Below, piece after piece: positions 34,116 to 41,931 of a stretch of DNA of 64,000 nt (positions within the stretch are counted from its first letter, which is position 1; every line of letters starts with the position of its first letter). The position numbers and the translations under genes are program-made. Origin of the DNA: Youngiibacter multivorans (GTDB lineage: Bacteria; Bacillota; Clostridia; Clostridiales; Clostridiaceae); assembly GCF_017873395.1 (NCBI RefSeq), contig NZ_JAGGKC010000009.1:1-64000 (forward strand), in the 5' to 3' direction. The notes under the pieces are model-generated. The model searched no databases. It was not told where the DNA came from and worked only from the letters and a program-made list of their open reading frames with translations.

Positions 34116-35891
34116 ATGTCCGAAGAAATCAGGAACAGTTCAAATTACAGTGATTCAGAATCCATAGTAAGGGACTGGATGACCAGGGACCCATTTACAG
34201 TGAAGCCTGAATCTACTGTGGAAGAGGCTATAAACATACTTGATGTGCATGATATCTTCAGCGTTCCTGTAGTTGACGGCGACGGGATGTATCTGGGCCT
34301 CGTGACCAAGACCGTGCTTATGCAGCTATTCCTAAAGGACAAGTCACTGGATACAAGAGTAGATGCAGTTATGACGAGGGATGCCACGGTTATCGGGCCT
34401 GATGACCCTGTCTCGAAGGCGATGGGAATGAAGGACGGAGCACTGCCGGTAGTGGATGGGCTTGGCCATCTCCAGGGGATAATAACTAGGACCGACATCC
34501 TCAGTGCAAATTCCGGATACATCAGGAAGGTGAAGGATAAGCTTGATTCATCAGAAACGCTCAAACATGTGTTGAATTCAGCATATGAGGGTGTGGTGGT
34601 AGTAGACAAGAACTGCACCATCCTGGAGTTCAATGAGGCTTATGGAAGGTTCATCGGAAAGAGGCCTGAGGATGTCATAGGAAAGAATGTGGAGGATATC
34701 ATTGAGAACACCAGGCTTCCTGTGGTTGTAAGGACTGGTATAGAAGAAAGAGGTCATATCCAGAGGATAAGAGGACAGGACATGGTAGTCCATAGGATCC
34801 CCATCAAGAAGAACGGGGAAGTCACCGGGGCGATTGGAATGCTCATATTCGCTGATGTCAATGAGCTCTACAACATCATCGGAAGAGTCCATAAGAAGAG
34901 GGACCTGGACAAGAAGGGGAAAAATGAACCTACAAGGAAGGAAAAGTTCCTTCTTGGCAAGATAATAGGAAGCTCCGGACCCATGCAGAAGGCAAAGGAC
35001 CTGGCGAGGCGAGCTGCAAGGACACCTTCGACAGTCCTCATTACCGGTGCCAGCGGTACCGGAAAGGAGCTTTTTGCCCAGGCAATACACGATATGAGCC
35101 TCTTTTCGGAAGGTCCCCTCGTATCAGTGAACTGTTCAGCGATACCGGAAACACTTCTGGAATCCGAGCTTTTCGGATATGAGGAGGGGGCGTTCACTGA
35201 CGCCAGGAAAGGCGGAAGGAAGGGGAAGTTCGAGCTTGCCCACAACGGTACCATATTCCTGGATGAAATAGGGGACATGCCTCTCTTCATGCAGGCGAAG
35301 ATCTTAAGGGTGCTTCAGGACAGGATAGTGGAGCCTGTGGGAGGAATACAGAAAAGGAAGATAAACGTGAGGATCATAGCTGCCACTAACAAGAACCTTG
35401 AAGAGATGATCATAAATGGAACGTTCAGGGAAGACCTATATTACAGGATCAACATAATAAGGCTGGAGCTTCCGGAGCTGAAGGAAAGGAAAGAGGACAT
35501 AGAGGAGCTCCTCCTTGGATTCATCAGGAGGTTCTGCAGCGAGTTCGGCTTCCATGAGAAGGTGCTGACACCTGAGGCGATGGAAATGCTTGTCTCTTAC
35601 GGATGGCCTGGCAATGTCAGGGAACTTGAGAATGCTGCGGAGATGCTTGTGAGCCTTACAGAAGGGGATGTCATTGGAGTTGGCGACCTTCCGAAAAAGA
35701 TATCGGATGCCGGCATCAGACAAAATCACGATACATCCTCTGCTTTGAAGGACAGGGCGATGGAGGGTGAAAGGCAGGCTATCAGGGAGATGCTTGAGGA
35801 ATGCAGCGGGAACAAGGCAGAGGCTGCAAGAAGGCTCGGGATACAGCGCTCCACCCTATATGAGAAGATGAAAAGGCTCGGGATGGATTAG
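34116..35891 (+). CDS. Sigma-54-dependent activator with CBS pair and PAS domain
   Basis: This 591-residue enhancer-binding protein carries two CBS domains (residues about 18-135), which often sense adenine nucleotides, and a PAS domain (about 148-250). The AAA+ core has Walker A GASGTGKE (residues 311-318), Walker B GTIFLDEIGDMP and the sigma-54 contact loop GAFTDA (residues 358-363, where GAFTGA is usual). A Fis-type helix-turn-helix ends the protein (NKAEAARRLGIQRSTLYEKM). It lies just before a -24/-12 promoter that drives adh-aldh, and inverted repeats upstream could be its binding sites. It probably turns on that operon in response to an aldehyde, an alcohol or energy state. Confidence 0.92.
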   Translation: MSEEIRNSSNYSDSESIVRDWMTRDPFTVKPESTVEEAINILDVHDIFSVPVVDGDGMYLGLVTKTVLMQLFLKDKSLDTRVDAVMTRDATVIGPDDPVSKAMGMKDGALPVVDGLGHLQGIITRTDILSANSGYIRKVKDKLDSSETLKHVLNSAYEGVVVVDKNCTILEFNEAYGRFIGKRPEDVIGKNVEDIIENTRLPVVVRTGIEERGHIQRIRGQDMVVHRIPIKKNGEVTGAIGMLIFADVNELYNIIGRVHKKRDLDKKGKNEPTRKEKFLLGKIIGSSGPMQKAKDLARRAARTPSTVLITGASGTGKELFAQAIHDMSLFSEGPLVSVNCSAIPETLLESELFGYEEGAFTDARKGGRKGKFELAHNGTIFLDEIGDMPLFMQAKILRVLQDRIVEPVGGIQKRKINVRIIAATNKNLEEMIINGTFREDLYYRINIIRLELPELKERKEDIEELLLGFIRRFCSEFGFHEKVLTPEAMEMLVSYGWPGNVRELENAAEMLVSLTEGDVIGVGDLPKKISDAGIRQNHDTSSALKDRAMEGERQAIREMLEECSGNKAEAARRLGIQRSTLYEKMKRLGMD

Positions 35892-35906
35892 TGTAGTTTT
35901 AATTGT

Positions 35907-35924
35907 ACATGTAACGCTACATGT
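35907..35924. promoter_or_regulatory. Inverted repeat, probable binding site of the sigma-54 activator
   Basis: ACATGTAACGCTACATGT has perfect arms ACATGTA / TACATGT. It lies about 145 bases before the -24 element, the usual distance for an enhancer site. Confidence 0.55.
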
Positions 35925-35962
35925 GTATAAAATACTGAACATATTTGGGATTGTGGCTGAAG

Positions 35963-35978
35963 TGACAAATACTTGTCA
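35963..35978. promoter_or_regulatory. Second inverted repeat upstream of the sigma-54 promoter
   Basis: TGACAAATACTTGTCA has perfect arms TGACAA / TTGTCA. The half-site differs from the first repeat, so it may belong to another regulator or be a weaker activator site. Confidence 0.4.
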
Positions 35979-36006
35979 ATCATTGGGCCGCATGGATTTT
36001 GTTGAG

Positions 36007-36038
36007 GGAAGCGCGTTTTGGCGCTTTCCTCATTTTTT
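36007..36038 (+). terminator. Terminator of the sigma-54 activator gene
   Basis: GGAAGCGC and GCGCTTTCC form a stem with one bulged T, and TTTTTT follows at 36033-36038. It separates the activator from the adh-aldh operon. Confidence 0.7.
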
Positions 36039-36065
36039 CGGGAAAATGTCCGGAGTAAATTGAAG

Positions 36066-36082
36066 TTGGCACAGTTCTTGCT
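36066..36082 (+). promoter_or_regulatory. Sigma-54 (-24/-12) promoter of adh-aldh
   Basis: TTGGCACAGTTCTTGCT matches the sigma-54 consensus TGGCAC-N5-TTGCW exactly, with the GG and GC pairs 12 bases apart. Transcription should start near 36093, so the alcohol dehydrogenase must start at 36120. Confidence 0.9.
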
Positions 36083-36119
36083 CTTAAGGAATCGTATACA
36101 TCAAAAGGGAGGTAGGGAT

Positions 36120-37304
36120 ATGAGTCAGATTTCAAAGTTCGAGCTGCCTGAGAAGATAGTCTATGGACAGGATGCTCTGAGCAAGCTCGGCGAAACAGCC
36201 GCTGAACTTGGAAAGAAAGCGCTTGTAGTCAGTGACAGGATAATGGAGAAGGTCGGGTACGTGGCAAGGGTTGAGAAAGAGCTTGCAGACAAGGGTATAG
36301 CCTGCAGCTTTTACCTGGATGCAAATACCGAACCGACAGACCTTTTCGTGGATGATGCGCTTAAGATCTGCAAGGACGGAGGGTGTGACCTGGTTGTTGC
36401 AATCGGCGGCGGCAGCTGCATCGATACGGCAAAGGCTGTAGCTGCACTTGCCACCAATGGCGGATACATAGGCGACTACATGGGCGGTAAAACCATGGCG
36501 AAGGAGCTTCCGCTTCCTCTCATTGCGATTCCGACCACATCAGGTACTGGATCCGAGGTCACCAACGTGACGATAATAGCAAGCACCAAAGATGACGTCA
36601 AGATGATGATAAAGCAGAAGGCATTCCTTCCAAGGGTAGCGATAGTAGATCCCCTGCTTACAATGACATCACCCAAGGGAGTCACAGCAGCAACCGGAAT
36701 AGATGCGCTGTGCCATGCTGTGGAAGCTCATATCTCGAGGAAGGCTCAGCCAATAACAAGCACCTTCGCGCTATCAGCGATTTCACTCATAACCTCAAAC
36801 CTCAAGGCTGCATATGATGATGGCAATAACCGTGAGGCGAGGGAGAAGATGTCCCTGGCATCCATGGAGGCGGGTACTGCGTTCTCAAACGCTTCAGTCA
36901 CATTGGTACATGGAATGTCGAGGCCCATAGGAGCCTTGTTCCATGTTCCGCATGGAGTGTCAAACGCGATGCTGCTCCCTGCAGTGCTGGAATTCACAAG
37001 AAGCGAAGCTCTTGAAAAGCTGGCTGAGATAGGCAGACTTATTGCTCCTGAAGCAGACCTCTCGACTGATGACGAGTGGGCAGACAAGGCGATATCAGAG
37101 ATAAAGGCGCTCTGCGGATACCTTGGAATTCCAAACATGAAGGTCTGGGGAATCAAGAAGGAAGACCTCGAGAAGTATGTTTCAAAGATGGCAACCGATG
37201 CCATAGCAAGCGGAAGTCCTGGAAACACACCAAGGGTCCCGAGCCATGAAGAGGTTGTTGAGCTATACTGGAAGTGTTTCGACTACGATTTTAAGAAGGA
37301 ATAG
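36120..37304 (+). CDS. Iron-containing alcohol dehydrogenase
   Basis: This group III Fe-dependent alcohol dehydrogenase has 394 residues and begins SQISKFELPEKIVYGQDALS. GGGSCIDTAKAVAAL near residues 96-110 binds the nucleotide. The metal ligands lie in GIDALCHAVEAHIS and in VHGMSRPIGALFHVPHG near residues 263-279. The family covers ethanol, 1,3-propanediol, 4-hydroxybutyrate and 3-hydroxy-acid dehydrogenases. GGGAGG lies before the ATG; a longer frame back to 36018 would include the sigma-54 promoter and is rejected. It is in one operon with a CoA-acylating semialdehyde dehydrogenase, so the pair may join an alcohol or hydroxyacid to an acyl-CoA through the aldehyde. Confidence 0.9.
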   Translation: MSQISKFELPEKIVYGQDALSKLGETAAELGKKALVVSDRIMEKVGYVARVEKELADKGIACSFYLDANTEPTDLFVDDALKICKDGGCDLVVAIGGGSCIDTAKAVAALATNGGYIGDYMGGKTMAKELPLPLIAIPTTSGTGSEVTNVTIIASTKDDVKMMIKQKAFLPRVAIVDPLLTMTSPKGVTAATGIDALCHAVEAHISRKAQPITSTFALSAISLITSNLKAAYDDGNNREAREKMSLASMEAGTAFSNASVTLVHGMSRPIGALFHVPHGVSNAMLLPAVLEFTRSEALEKLAEIGRLIAPEADLSTDDEWADKAISEIKALCGYLGIPNMKVWGIKKEDLEKYVSKMATDAIASGSPGNTPRVPSHEEVVELYWKCFDYDFKKE

Positions 37305-37317
37305 AGGAGGAAAAGAA

Positions 37318-38760
37318 ATGGCAAAGTTAAAGAATTTCATAAACGGGGAATGGGTGGAATCAACCACTGCAAGATATGATGAGGTACCGAATCCTGCAAC
37401 TGGAGAGGTGCTTGCTGAGGTTCCCATATCGACAGCGGAGGATTTTGATAAGGCAGTTGCTGCGGCAAAGAAGGCTTTTGAAGGCTGGGGCACTACTCCT
37501 GTTCCTCAGAGAGCGAGAATACTGTTCAAGTATCAGCAGCTCCTTGTAGAGAATTGGGATGAGCTTGCAGGATTTATAACCATGGAAAACGGAAAGAGCC
37601 TTGGAGAAGCCAAGGGTGAAGTACAGAGAGGCATAGAATGCGTTGAGTTCGCATGCGGAGCGCCTACACTTATGATGGGTTCGCAGCTTCCTGACATCGC
37701 AACTGGACTTGAATCAGGAATGTACAGGTATCCTCTTGGAGTAATCGGAGGAATAACACCCTTCAACTTCCCTATGATGGTTCCCTGCTGGATGTTCCCT
37801 ATGGCTATAGCCTGCGGAAACACCTTCATACTCAAGCCTTCGGAAAGGACTCCGCTTCTTGCCAATAGGCTCGCTGAGCTGACAGTTGAAGCAGGATTCC
37901 CGAATGGCGTATTCAACATAGTACATGGAGCGCATGACGTGGTCAATGGAATACTCAGCCATCCTGATGTAAAGGGAGTATCATTCGTTGGTTCACAGCC
38001 TGTTGCTGAGTACATCTACAAGACAGCCGCTGGAAACGGCAAGAGGGTTCAGGCGCTATCAGGCGCAAAGAACCACAGCATAGTATTACCTGATGCTGAC
38101 CTTGATAATGCGGTAAAGAACATCATAAATGCAGCATTTGGTTCCGCAGGTGAAAGGTGCATGGCTGCATCTGTAATAGTTGCCGTCGGAGAAGTTGGAG
38201 ACAAACTCGTAGCTGAACTGAAGAAGGCAGCAGATGAGATAAGGATGGGCAACGGACTGGACAAGGATGTATTCCTAGGGCCGGTCATAAGGGAAGTCCA
38301 CAAGAAGAAGACGCTCGGATACATTGAATCCGGAGTTGAGTCAGGCGCGACACTTGTCAGGGATGGAAGGCTGGATGAAGCCTGCAGCGGACCTGGATAC
38401 TTCGTCGGAGCAACCATATTCGACAATGTAAAGACGGATATGAAGATCTGGAAAGAAGAGATATTCGCACCAGTGCTTTCTATAGTCAGAGTTGACACCC
38501 TCGATGATGCCATAAAGCTGACGAATGAATCAGAATTCGCAAACGGTGCCTGCCTGTTCACTGACAGCGCCAGCGCAGTAAGGAAGTTCAGGGACAACAT
38601 CGATGCCGGAATGCTCGGAATAAATGTGGGAGTACCTGCCCCAATGGCGTTCTTCCCGTTCTCAGGCTACAAGAAGTCGTTCTACGGCGACCTGCATGCC
38701 AACGGTAAGGATGGAGTTGAGTTCTACACAAGGAAAAAGATGGTTACTGCGAAGTACTAG
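37318..38760 (+). CDS. CoA-acylating methylmalonate-semialdehyde dehydrogenase family protein
   Basis: This 480-residue aldehyde dehydrogenase is of the MmsA/IolA type. The signatures are GNTFILKPSERTP near residues 172-184, the catalytic cysteine in GSAGERCMAAS (near Cys284) and the C-terminal FSGYKKSFYGDLHANGKDG, which separates this family from other ALDHs. Family members turn methylmalonate or malonate semialdehyde into propionyl- or acetyl-CoA and CO2 with NAD+. It lies 14 bases after the alcohol dehydrogenase with AGAGGAGG before the ATG. The true substrate here is unknown; no inositol or valine degradation genes are nearby. Confidence 0.88.
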   Translation: MAKLKNFINGEWVESTTARYDEVPNPATGEVLAEVPISTAEDFDKAVAAAKKAFEGWGTTPVPQRARILFKYQQLLVENWDELAGFITMENGKSLGEAKGEVQRGIECVEFACGAPTLMMGSQLPDIATGLESGMYRYPLGVIGGITPFNFPMMVPCWMFPMAIACGNTFILKPSERTPLLANRLAELTVEAGFPNGVFNIVHGAHDVVNGILSHPDVKGVSFVGSQPVAEYIYKTAAGNGKRVQALSGAKNHSIVLPDADLDNAVKNIINAAFGSAGERCMAASVIVAVGEVGDKLVAELKKAADEIRMGNGLDKDVFLGPVIREVHKKKTLGYIESGVESGATLVRDGRLDEACSGPGYFVGATIFDNVKTDMKIWKEEIFAPVLSIVRVDTLDDAIKLTNESEFANGACLFTDSASAVRKFRDNIDAGMLGINVGVPAPMAFFPFSGYKKSFYGDLHANGKDGVEFYTRKKMVTAKY

Positions 38761-38797
38761 AAAAAAGGGCCGGGAATCCTCAAACGGATTCCTGGCC
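38761..38797. terminator. Terminator between aldh and mogA
   Basis: GGCCGGGAATCC / GGATTCCTGGCC with one wobble pair encloses 6 bases. On the reverse strand a run of six T follows, so it ends mogA well; it may also end aldh. Confidence 0.75.
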
Positions 38798-38803
38798 TCA
38801 TCT

Positions 38804-39295
38804 CTATGTCCTTGCACATTCTCCATCTTCGCCGCGCATGATCTCAATCCCGTGCTTTAGTACGGGTATGATGACATCCAGGCACTCATCCACTGCCTTT
38901 TTGCTTCCAGGCATGTTGACTATGAGAGTTCTCTTCCTTATGCCGGCAGCAGCCCTTGAAAGCATGGCTCTGTTTGTCACCTCGAGGCTCTTGGCTCTCA
39001 TGGCTTCAGGTATGCCGGGTACGACCCTGTCGATGACGTCCATTGTGGCTTCAGGAGTAATGTCCCTTGGGGACATACCGGTTCCGCCTGTTGTAAGGAT
39101 AAGATGAAGCTCAAGCTCATCAGCCATTCGCCTCAGGTTTTCAGAAATTGTTTCCCTGTCGTCAGGGACTACAATGTATTCAGCCACCTCGCCGGGAATC
39201 TCCTTAACTCTTTCCATTATGAGCTTTCCGCTCTCGTCTGCTCTCTCGCCCCTGGAACCCTTGTCACTTGCTGTAAGTACCCCTACTCTTATCAT
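38804..39295 (-). CDS. mogA: Molybdopterin adenylyltransferase
   Basis: This MogA/MoaB-type protein of 163 residues activates molybdopterin by adenylation before metal insertion. It begins MIRVGVLTASDKGSRGERAD, and has LILTTGGTGMSPRDITPEA near residues 65-83 and the C-terminal NMPGSKKAVDECLDVI. All are family hallmarks with the binding loop TTGGTG. It is divergent from the tungstate transporter operon, whose genes include the partner enzyme MoeA. A Moco-type riboswitch lies on the other side only. Confidence 0.94.
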   Translation of the reverse strand: MIRVGVLTASDKGSRGERADESGKLIMERVKEIPGEVAEYIVVPDDRETISENLRRMADELELHLILTTGGTGMSPRDITPEATMDVIDRVVPGIPEAMRAKSLEVTNRAMLSRAAAGIRKRTLIVNMPGSKKAVDECLDVIIPVLKHGIEIMRGEDGECART

Positions 39296-39502
39296 AATCT
39301 ATCCCCCTGTTTGTAAACATAATATACAAGTGTATTCTAACATACTTTATCGTCAGGTGGAGGAAAATGAAAGCAACATATGGGAATGCAACTGGGTCAC
39401 CGGTATGTAATTGGATTTTTCAGGAATTTGTATCCAAACAGGACAAATCAGAGTGATTTCTCAACAATTTGTTAATAGATAGTCAATAATTTATCATTGA
39501 TA

Positions 39503-39530
39503 TTGATTACAATAAGAAGTAAACTATACA
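39503..39530 (+). promoter_or_regulatory. Predicted promoter of the tup-moe-moa operon
   Basis: TTGATT (39503-39508) and TATACA (39525-39530) are 16 bases apart. The start of transcription would fall at the 5' edge of the predicted riboswitch. Confidence 0.55.
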
Positions 39531-39536
39531 TGTAAG

Positions 39537-39625
39537 CCTCGAGCATTATCGCCTAAACCACTGTGCATGGCGAAATGCCGTTAGGGTGTCTCTGGAAACG
39601 GATGCGCCTTCCATTGTGAAAAGGG
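39537..39625 (+). ncRNA. Probable Moco/Tuco riboswitch before tupA
   Basis: The leader folds into a compact element. CCTAA (39552-39556) pairs with TTAGG (39581-39585). A hairpin GCAT / ATGC lies within it, and TCTG-GAAA-CGGA at 39591-39602 has a GNRA tetraloop. ATGCGCCTTCC follows. Position before tungstate uptake and cofactor genes, small size and the tetraloop fit the Moco RNA family, most like the shorter tungsten-cofactor (Tuco) form. The CCTTCC at 39608-39612 region could pair with the GGGGG ribosome site, giving translational control. I could not check a covariance model. Confidence 0.5.
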
Positions 39626-39633
39626 GGATAATA

Positions 39634-40509
39634 ATGCAAAATCTGAAAGCCGTAAAAGGCACCATTCTCATTTCCTTCGCACTGACAGCGGTAATGCTTC
39701 TGTCAGCATGCGCTAAGACTCCGGCAGCTCCAACTGAGCCTGCAAAATCGACATTCTCCGATACCAAGATCATACTTTCCACAACTACCAGTGTTAATGA
39801 TTCAGGTCTTCTTGAATACCTCCTGCCATTTCTGAAGGAAGATACAGGAATCCAAGTGGATGTCCTTTCCCAGGGAACAGGACAGGCAATACAGACCGCC
39901 GTCGACGGCAACGCCGACGTTATTCTTGTTCACTCAAAAGCGGCTGAGGAGACCTTCGTGAAGGATGGCTTCGGAGTGGAGAGAATAGAGTTCATGTACA
40001 ACTTCTTTGTAGTTGTAGGACCTAAGGATGATCCGGCTAAGATTAAGGGGGCAGGACTCACTGCTTCAGAAGCCTTCAAGAAGGTCATGGAAGCTAAAGC
40101 GACATTCCTTTCAAGGGGAGACAAGTCAGGAACCCATAATAAGGAGCTTGCACTATGGAAGACAGCGGGGATTGAACCTGCAGGAGACTGGTACGTTGCA
40201 GCTGGTAAGGGTATGGGAGCACTTCTGACAATGACTTCGGAGATGAAGGGATATACTCTGACAGATAAGGCAACTTATCTGTCCATGAAGGACCAGCTTG
40301 ACCTTGAAATAGTACTTGAGGAATCAGCTGACCTTAAGAACCAGTACAGCGTAATCGCAGTCAATCCTGACAAGCATCCGGATACTAACACTGAAGCGGT
40401 GGATATATTCATTGAGTGGCTGACTTCAGATAAGATACTAGACCTAATAGAAGGATATGGAAAAGATAAATATGGCGAAGGATTGTTCCTGATAAACTTC
40501 GCAAAATAA
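39634..40509 (+). CDS. tupA: Tungstate ABC importer, substrate-binding lipoprotein
   Basis: TupA binds tungstate with very high affinity outside the membrane. The 291-residue protein has a lipoprotein signal ending in LLSAC (Cys26) and then ILSTTTSVNDSGLLEYLLP, the TupA TTTS motif. VLSQGTGQAIQTAVDGNADV and SRGDKSGTHNKE follow as binding-site segments. The ATG at 39634 with AAGGGGG before it is chosen over an earlier in-frame ATG that lies within the predicted riboswitch. It is the first gene of a nine-gene transport and cofactor operon. Confidence 0.93.
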   Translation: MQNLKAVKGTILISFALTAVMLLSACAKTPAAPTEPAKSTFSDTKIILSTTTSVNDSGLLEYLLPFLKEDTGIQVDVLSQGTGQAIQTAVDGNADVILVHSKAAEETFVKDGFGVERIEFMYNFFVVVGPKDDPAKIKGAGLTASEAFKKVMEAKATFLSRGDKSGTHNKELALWKTAGIEPAGDWYVAAGKGMGALLTMTSEMKGYTLTDKATYLSMKDQLDLEIVLEESADLKNQYSVIAVNPDKHPDTNTEAVDIFIEWLTSDKILDLIEGYGKDKYGEGLFLINFAK

Positions 40510-40529
40510 TGAAAGATTGGTGAGACATA

Positions 40530-41246
40530 GTGATTGGCATAACAAGGGGACTTGGGGAAGCGTGGAATTTGATAGCTGCATTTGACAGGGAGCTCTACGG
40601 GATTATTGGGCTTACTCTAGTCATGACTTTGTCGAGCACTCTGTTATCCACATTCTTAGGAGTCCCTCTGGGAATGCTTGTCGGTACCACAGAATTCAGA
40701 TTGAAGAGATTCGTCATAAGAGCGCTCAATGCCCTAATGGGCCTTCCGCCTGTTGTGGCGGGTCTCTTCGTCTATCTTTTGCTGACAAGGACCGGTCCGC
40801 TCGGAGACTTTGGCCTTCTTTACAGCCTTCCTGCAATGGTGATAGCGCAGGTAATGATAGTGACTCCGATAATTGCGAGCCTTACGATTTCTGGTATTCG
40901 CATGAAGGTTGTTCCAATAAGGGAGACGTGCAGAGGCTTGGGTCTCGGGAAAGGTAAGACAGACCTCCTCATGCTTTATGAATGCCGCTATCCTGTCCTG
41001 TCGGCTGTTGCGGCAGGATATGGAAGAGCCATAGCAGAGGTAGGCGCGATAATGCTAGTCGGAGGTAATATACAGTTCAAGACCAGGGTCATGACAACTG
41101 CCATACTGCTTGAAACCAGCAAGGGGAATTATGGCATGGCTCTAGCTTTAGGTCTGGTGCTTCTCCTCATAGCATTTGCTGTAAACTGGGGTATCAGCCT
41201 GATCCAGGAGAGGAGGACAAATGAAGATAGAAGTCAGGAAAGCTAG
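40530..41246 (+). CDS. tupB: Tungstate ABC importer, permease
   Basis: The start is GTG with GGTGAG upstream. The 238 residues form about five to six membrane helices of the MetI-like permease fold. TLSSTLLSTFLGVPLGMLVG lies near residues 31-50 and the coupling loop RETCRGLGLGKGKTDLLMLYE near residues 130-150 contacts the ATPase. TupB forms the channel for tungstate entry. It overlaps tupC by 26 bases. Confidence 0.92.
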   Translation: MIGITRGLGEAWNLIAAFDRELYGIIGLTLVMTLSSTLLSTFLGVPLGMLVGTTEFRLKRFVIRALNALMGLPPVVAGLFVYLLLTRTGPLGDFGLLYSLPAMVIAQVMIVTPIIASLTISGIRMKVVPIRETCRGLGLGKGKTDLLMLYECRYPVLSAVAAGYGRAIAEVGAIMLVGGNIQFKTRVMTTAILLETSKGNYGMALALGLVLLLIAFAVNWGISLIQERRTNEDRSQES

Positions 41247-41931
41247 AAGGCAGAGAAATGGCAGGACCATACTGGATGCTGAAGGCCTGGTAATTGAAAG
41301 CGGAACGATTGCAGCTGTGATCGGTCTCAATGGTGCTGGCAAGACAACACTGCTGAGGGCGCTCTCAGGACTTGAGAGTGAAGAAGGGGACTATATACTT
41401 TATGACGATGAAAGAGAGATCCCTCATGACAGGATTGCGCATCTGACGCAAAGCTCATACCTCTTTGACATGACTGTCAGAGGAAATGTGCTTCTCGGGC
41501 TCCATGGAAAGGGTTATACGGAAGCTGAAAAGGAAGCTATGGCACTTGACGCGCTGAAGCGTGTTGGAATGGAATCCTTCATTGACAAGAAGGCAAGGAC
41601 GCTGTCCGGAGGGGAAGCACAGAGGGTGACGCTTGCAAGGACCCTGGTCATGAAAAAGGACCTTCTGGTGCTTGATGAGCCATCCTCTGCAACAGACATA
41701 CAGGGTGCAGAGCTCATGGAAGACTTGATACGGGATGTAAACAAAAGAAGCGGAGCGACCGTCATAATGACAACGCATAATCCATCACAGGCTCTGAGGC
41801 TTGCAGACATGATCGTGTTTATGAGCGGGGGACGGATACTTGAATGGGGGGAGCCCTCGAAGCTGCTGAAGGACCCCCAGAATGAAGAGACAATGAAGTA
41901 TTTCAGGAATTGGAGAATAGACGATGTTTGA
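41221..41931 (+). CDS. tupC: Tungstate ABC importer, ATPase
   Basis: This 236-residue ABC ATPase has Walker A GLNGAGKTT near residue 36, the signature LSGGEAQRVTLARTL near residues 129-143 and Walker B LLVLDEPSSATD. It powers tungstate import with TupA and TupB. Its start overlaps tupB with AGGAGAGGAGG before the ATG, and its end overlaps moeA by 8 bases, which couples transport and cofactor synthesis. Confidence 0.93.
   Translation: MKIEVRKARRQRNGRTILDAEGLVIESGTIAAVIGLNGAGKTTLLRALSGLESEEGDYILYDDEREIPHDRIAHLTQSSYLFDMTVRGNVLLGLHGKGYTEAEKEAMALDALKRVGMESFIDKKARTLSGGEAQRVTLARTLVMKKDLLVLDEPSSATDIQGAELMEDLIRDVNKRSGATVIMTTHNPSQALRLADMIVFMSGGRILEWGEPSKLLKDPQNEETMKYFRNWRIDDV

Noticed and set aside
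36018..36119. N-terminal extension of the iron alcohol dehydrogenase by 34 codons.
   Set aside because: It would run through the sigma-54 promoter, and the start at 36120 has a proper ribosome site and gives the usual family length.
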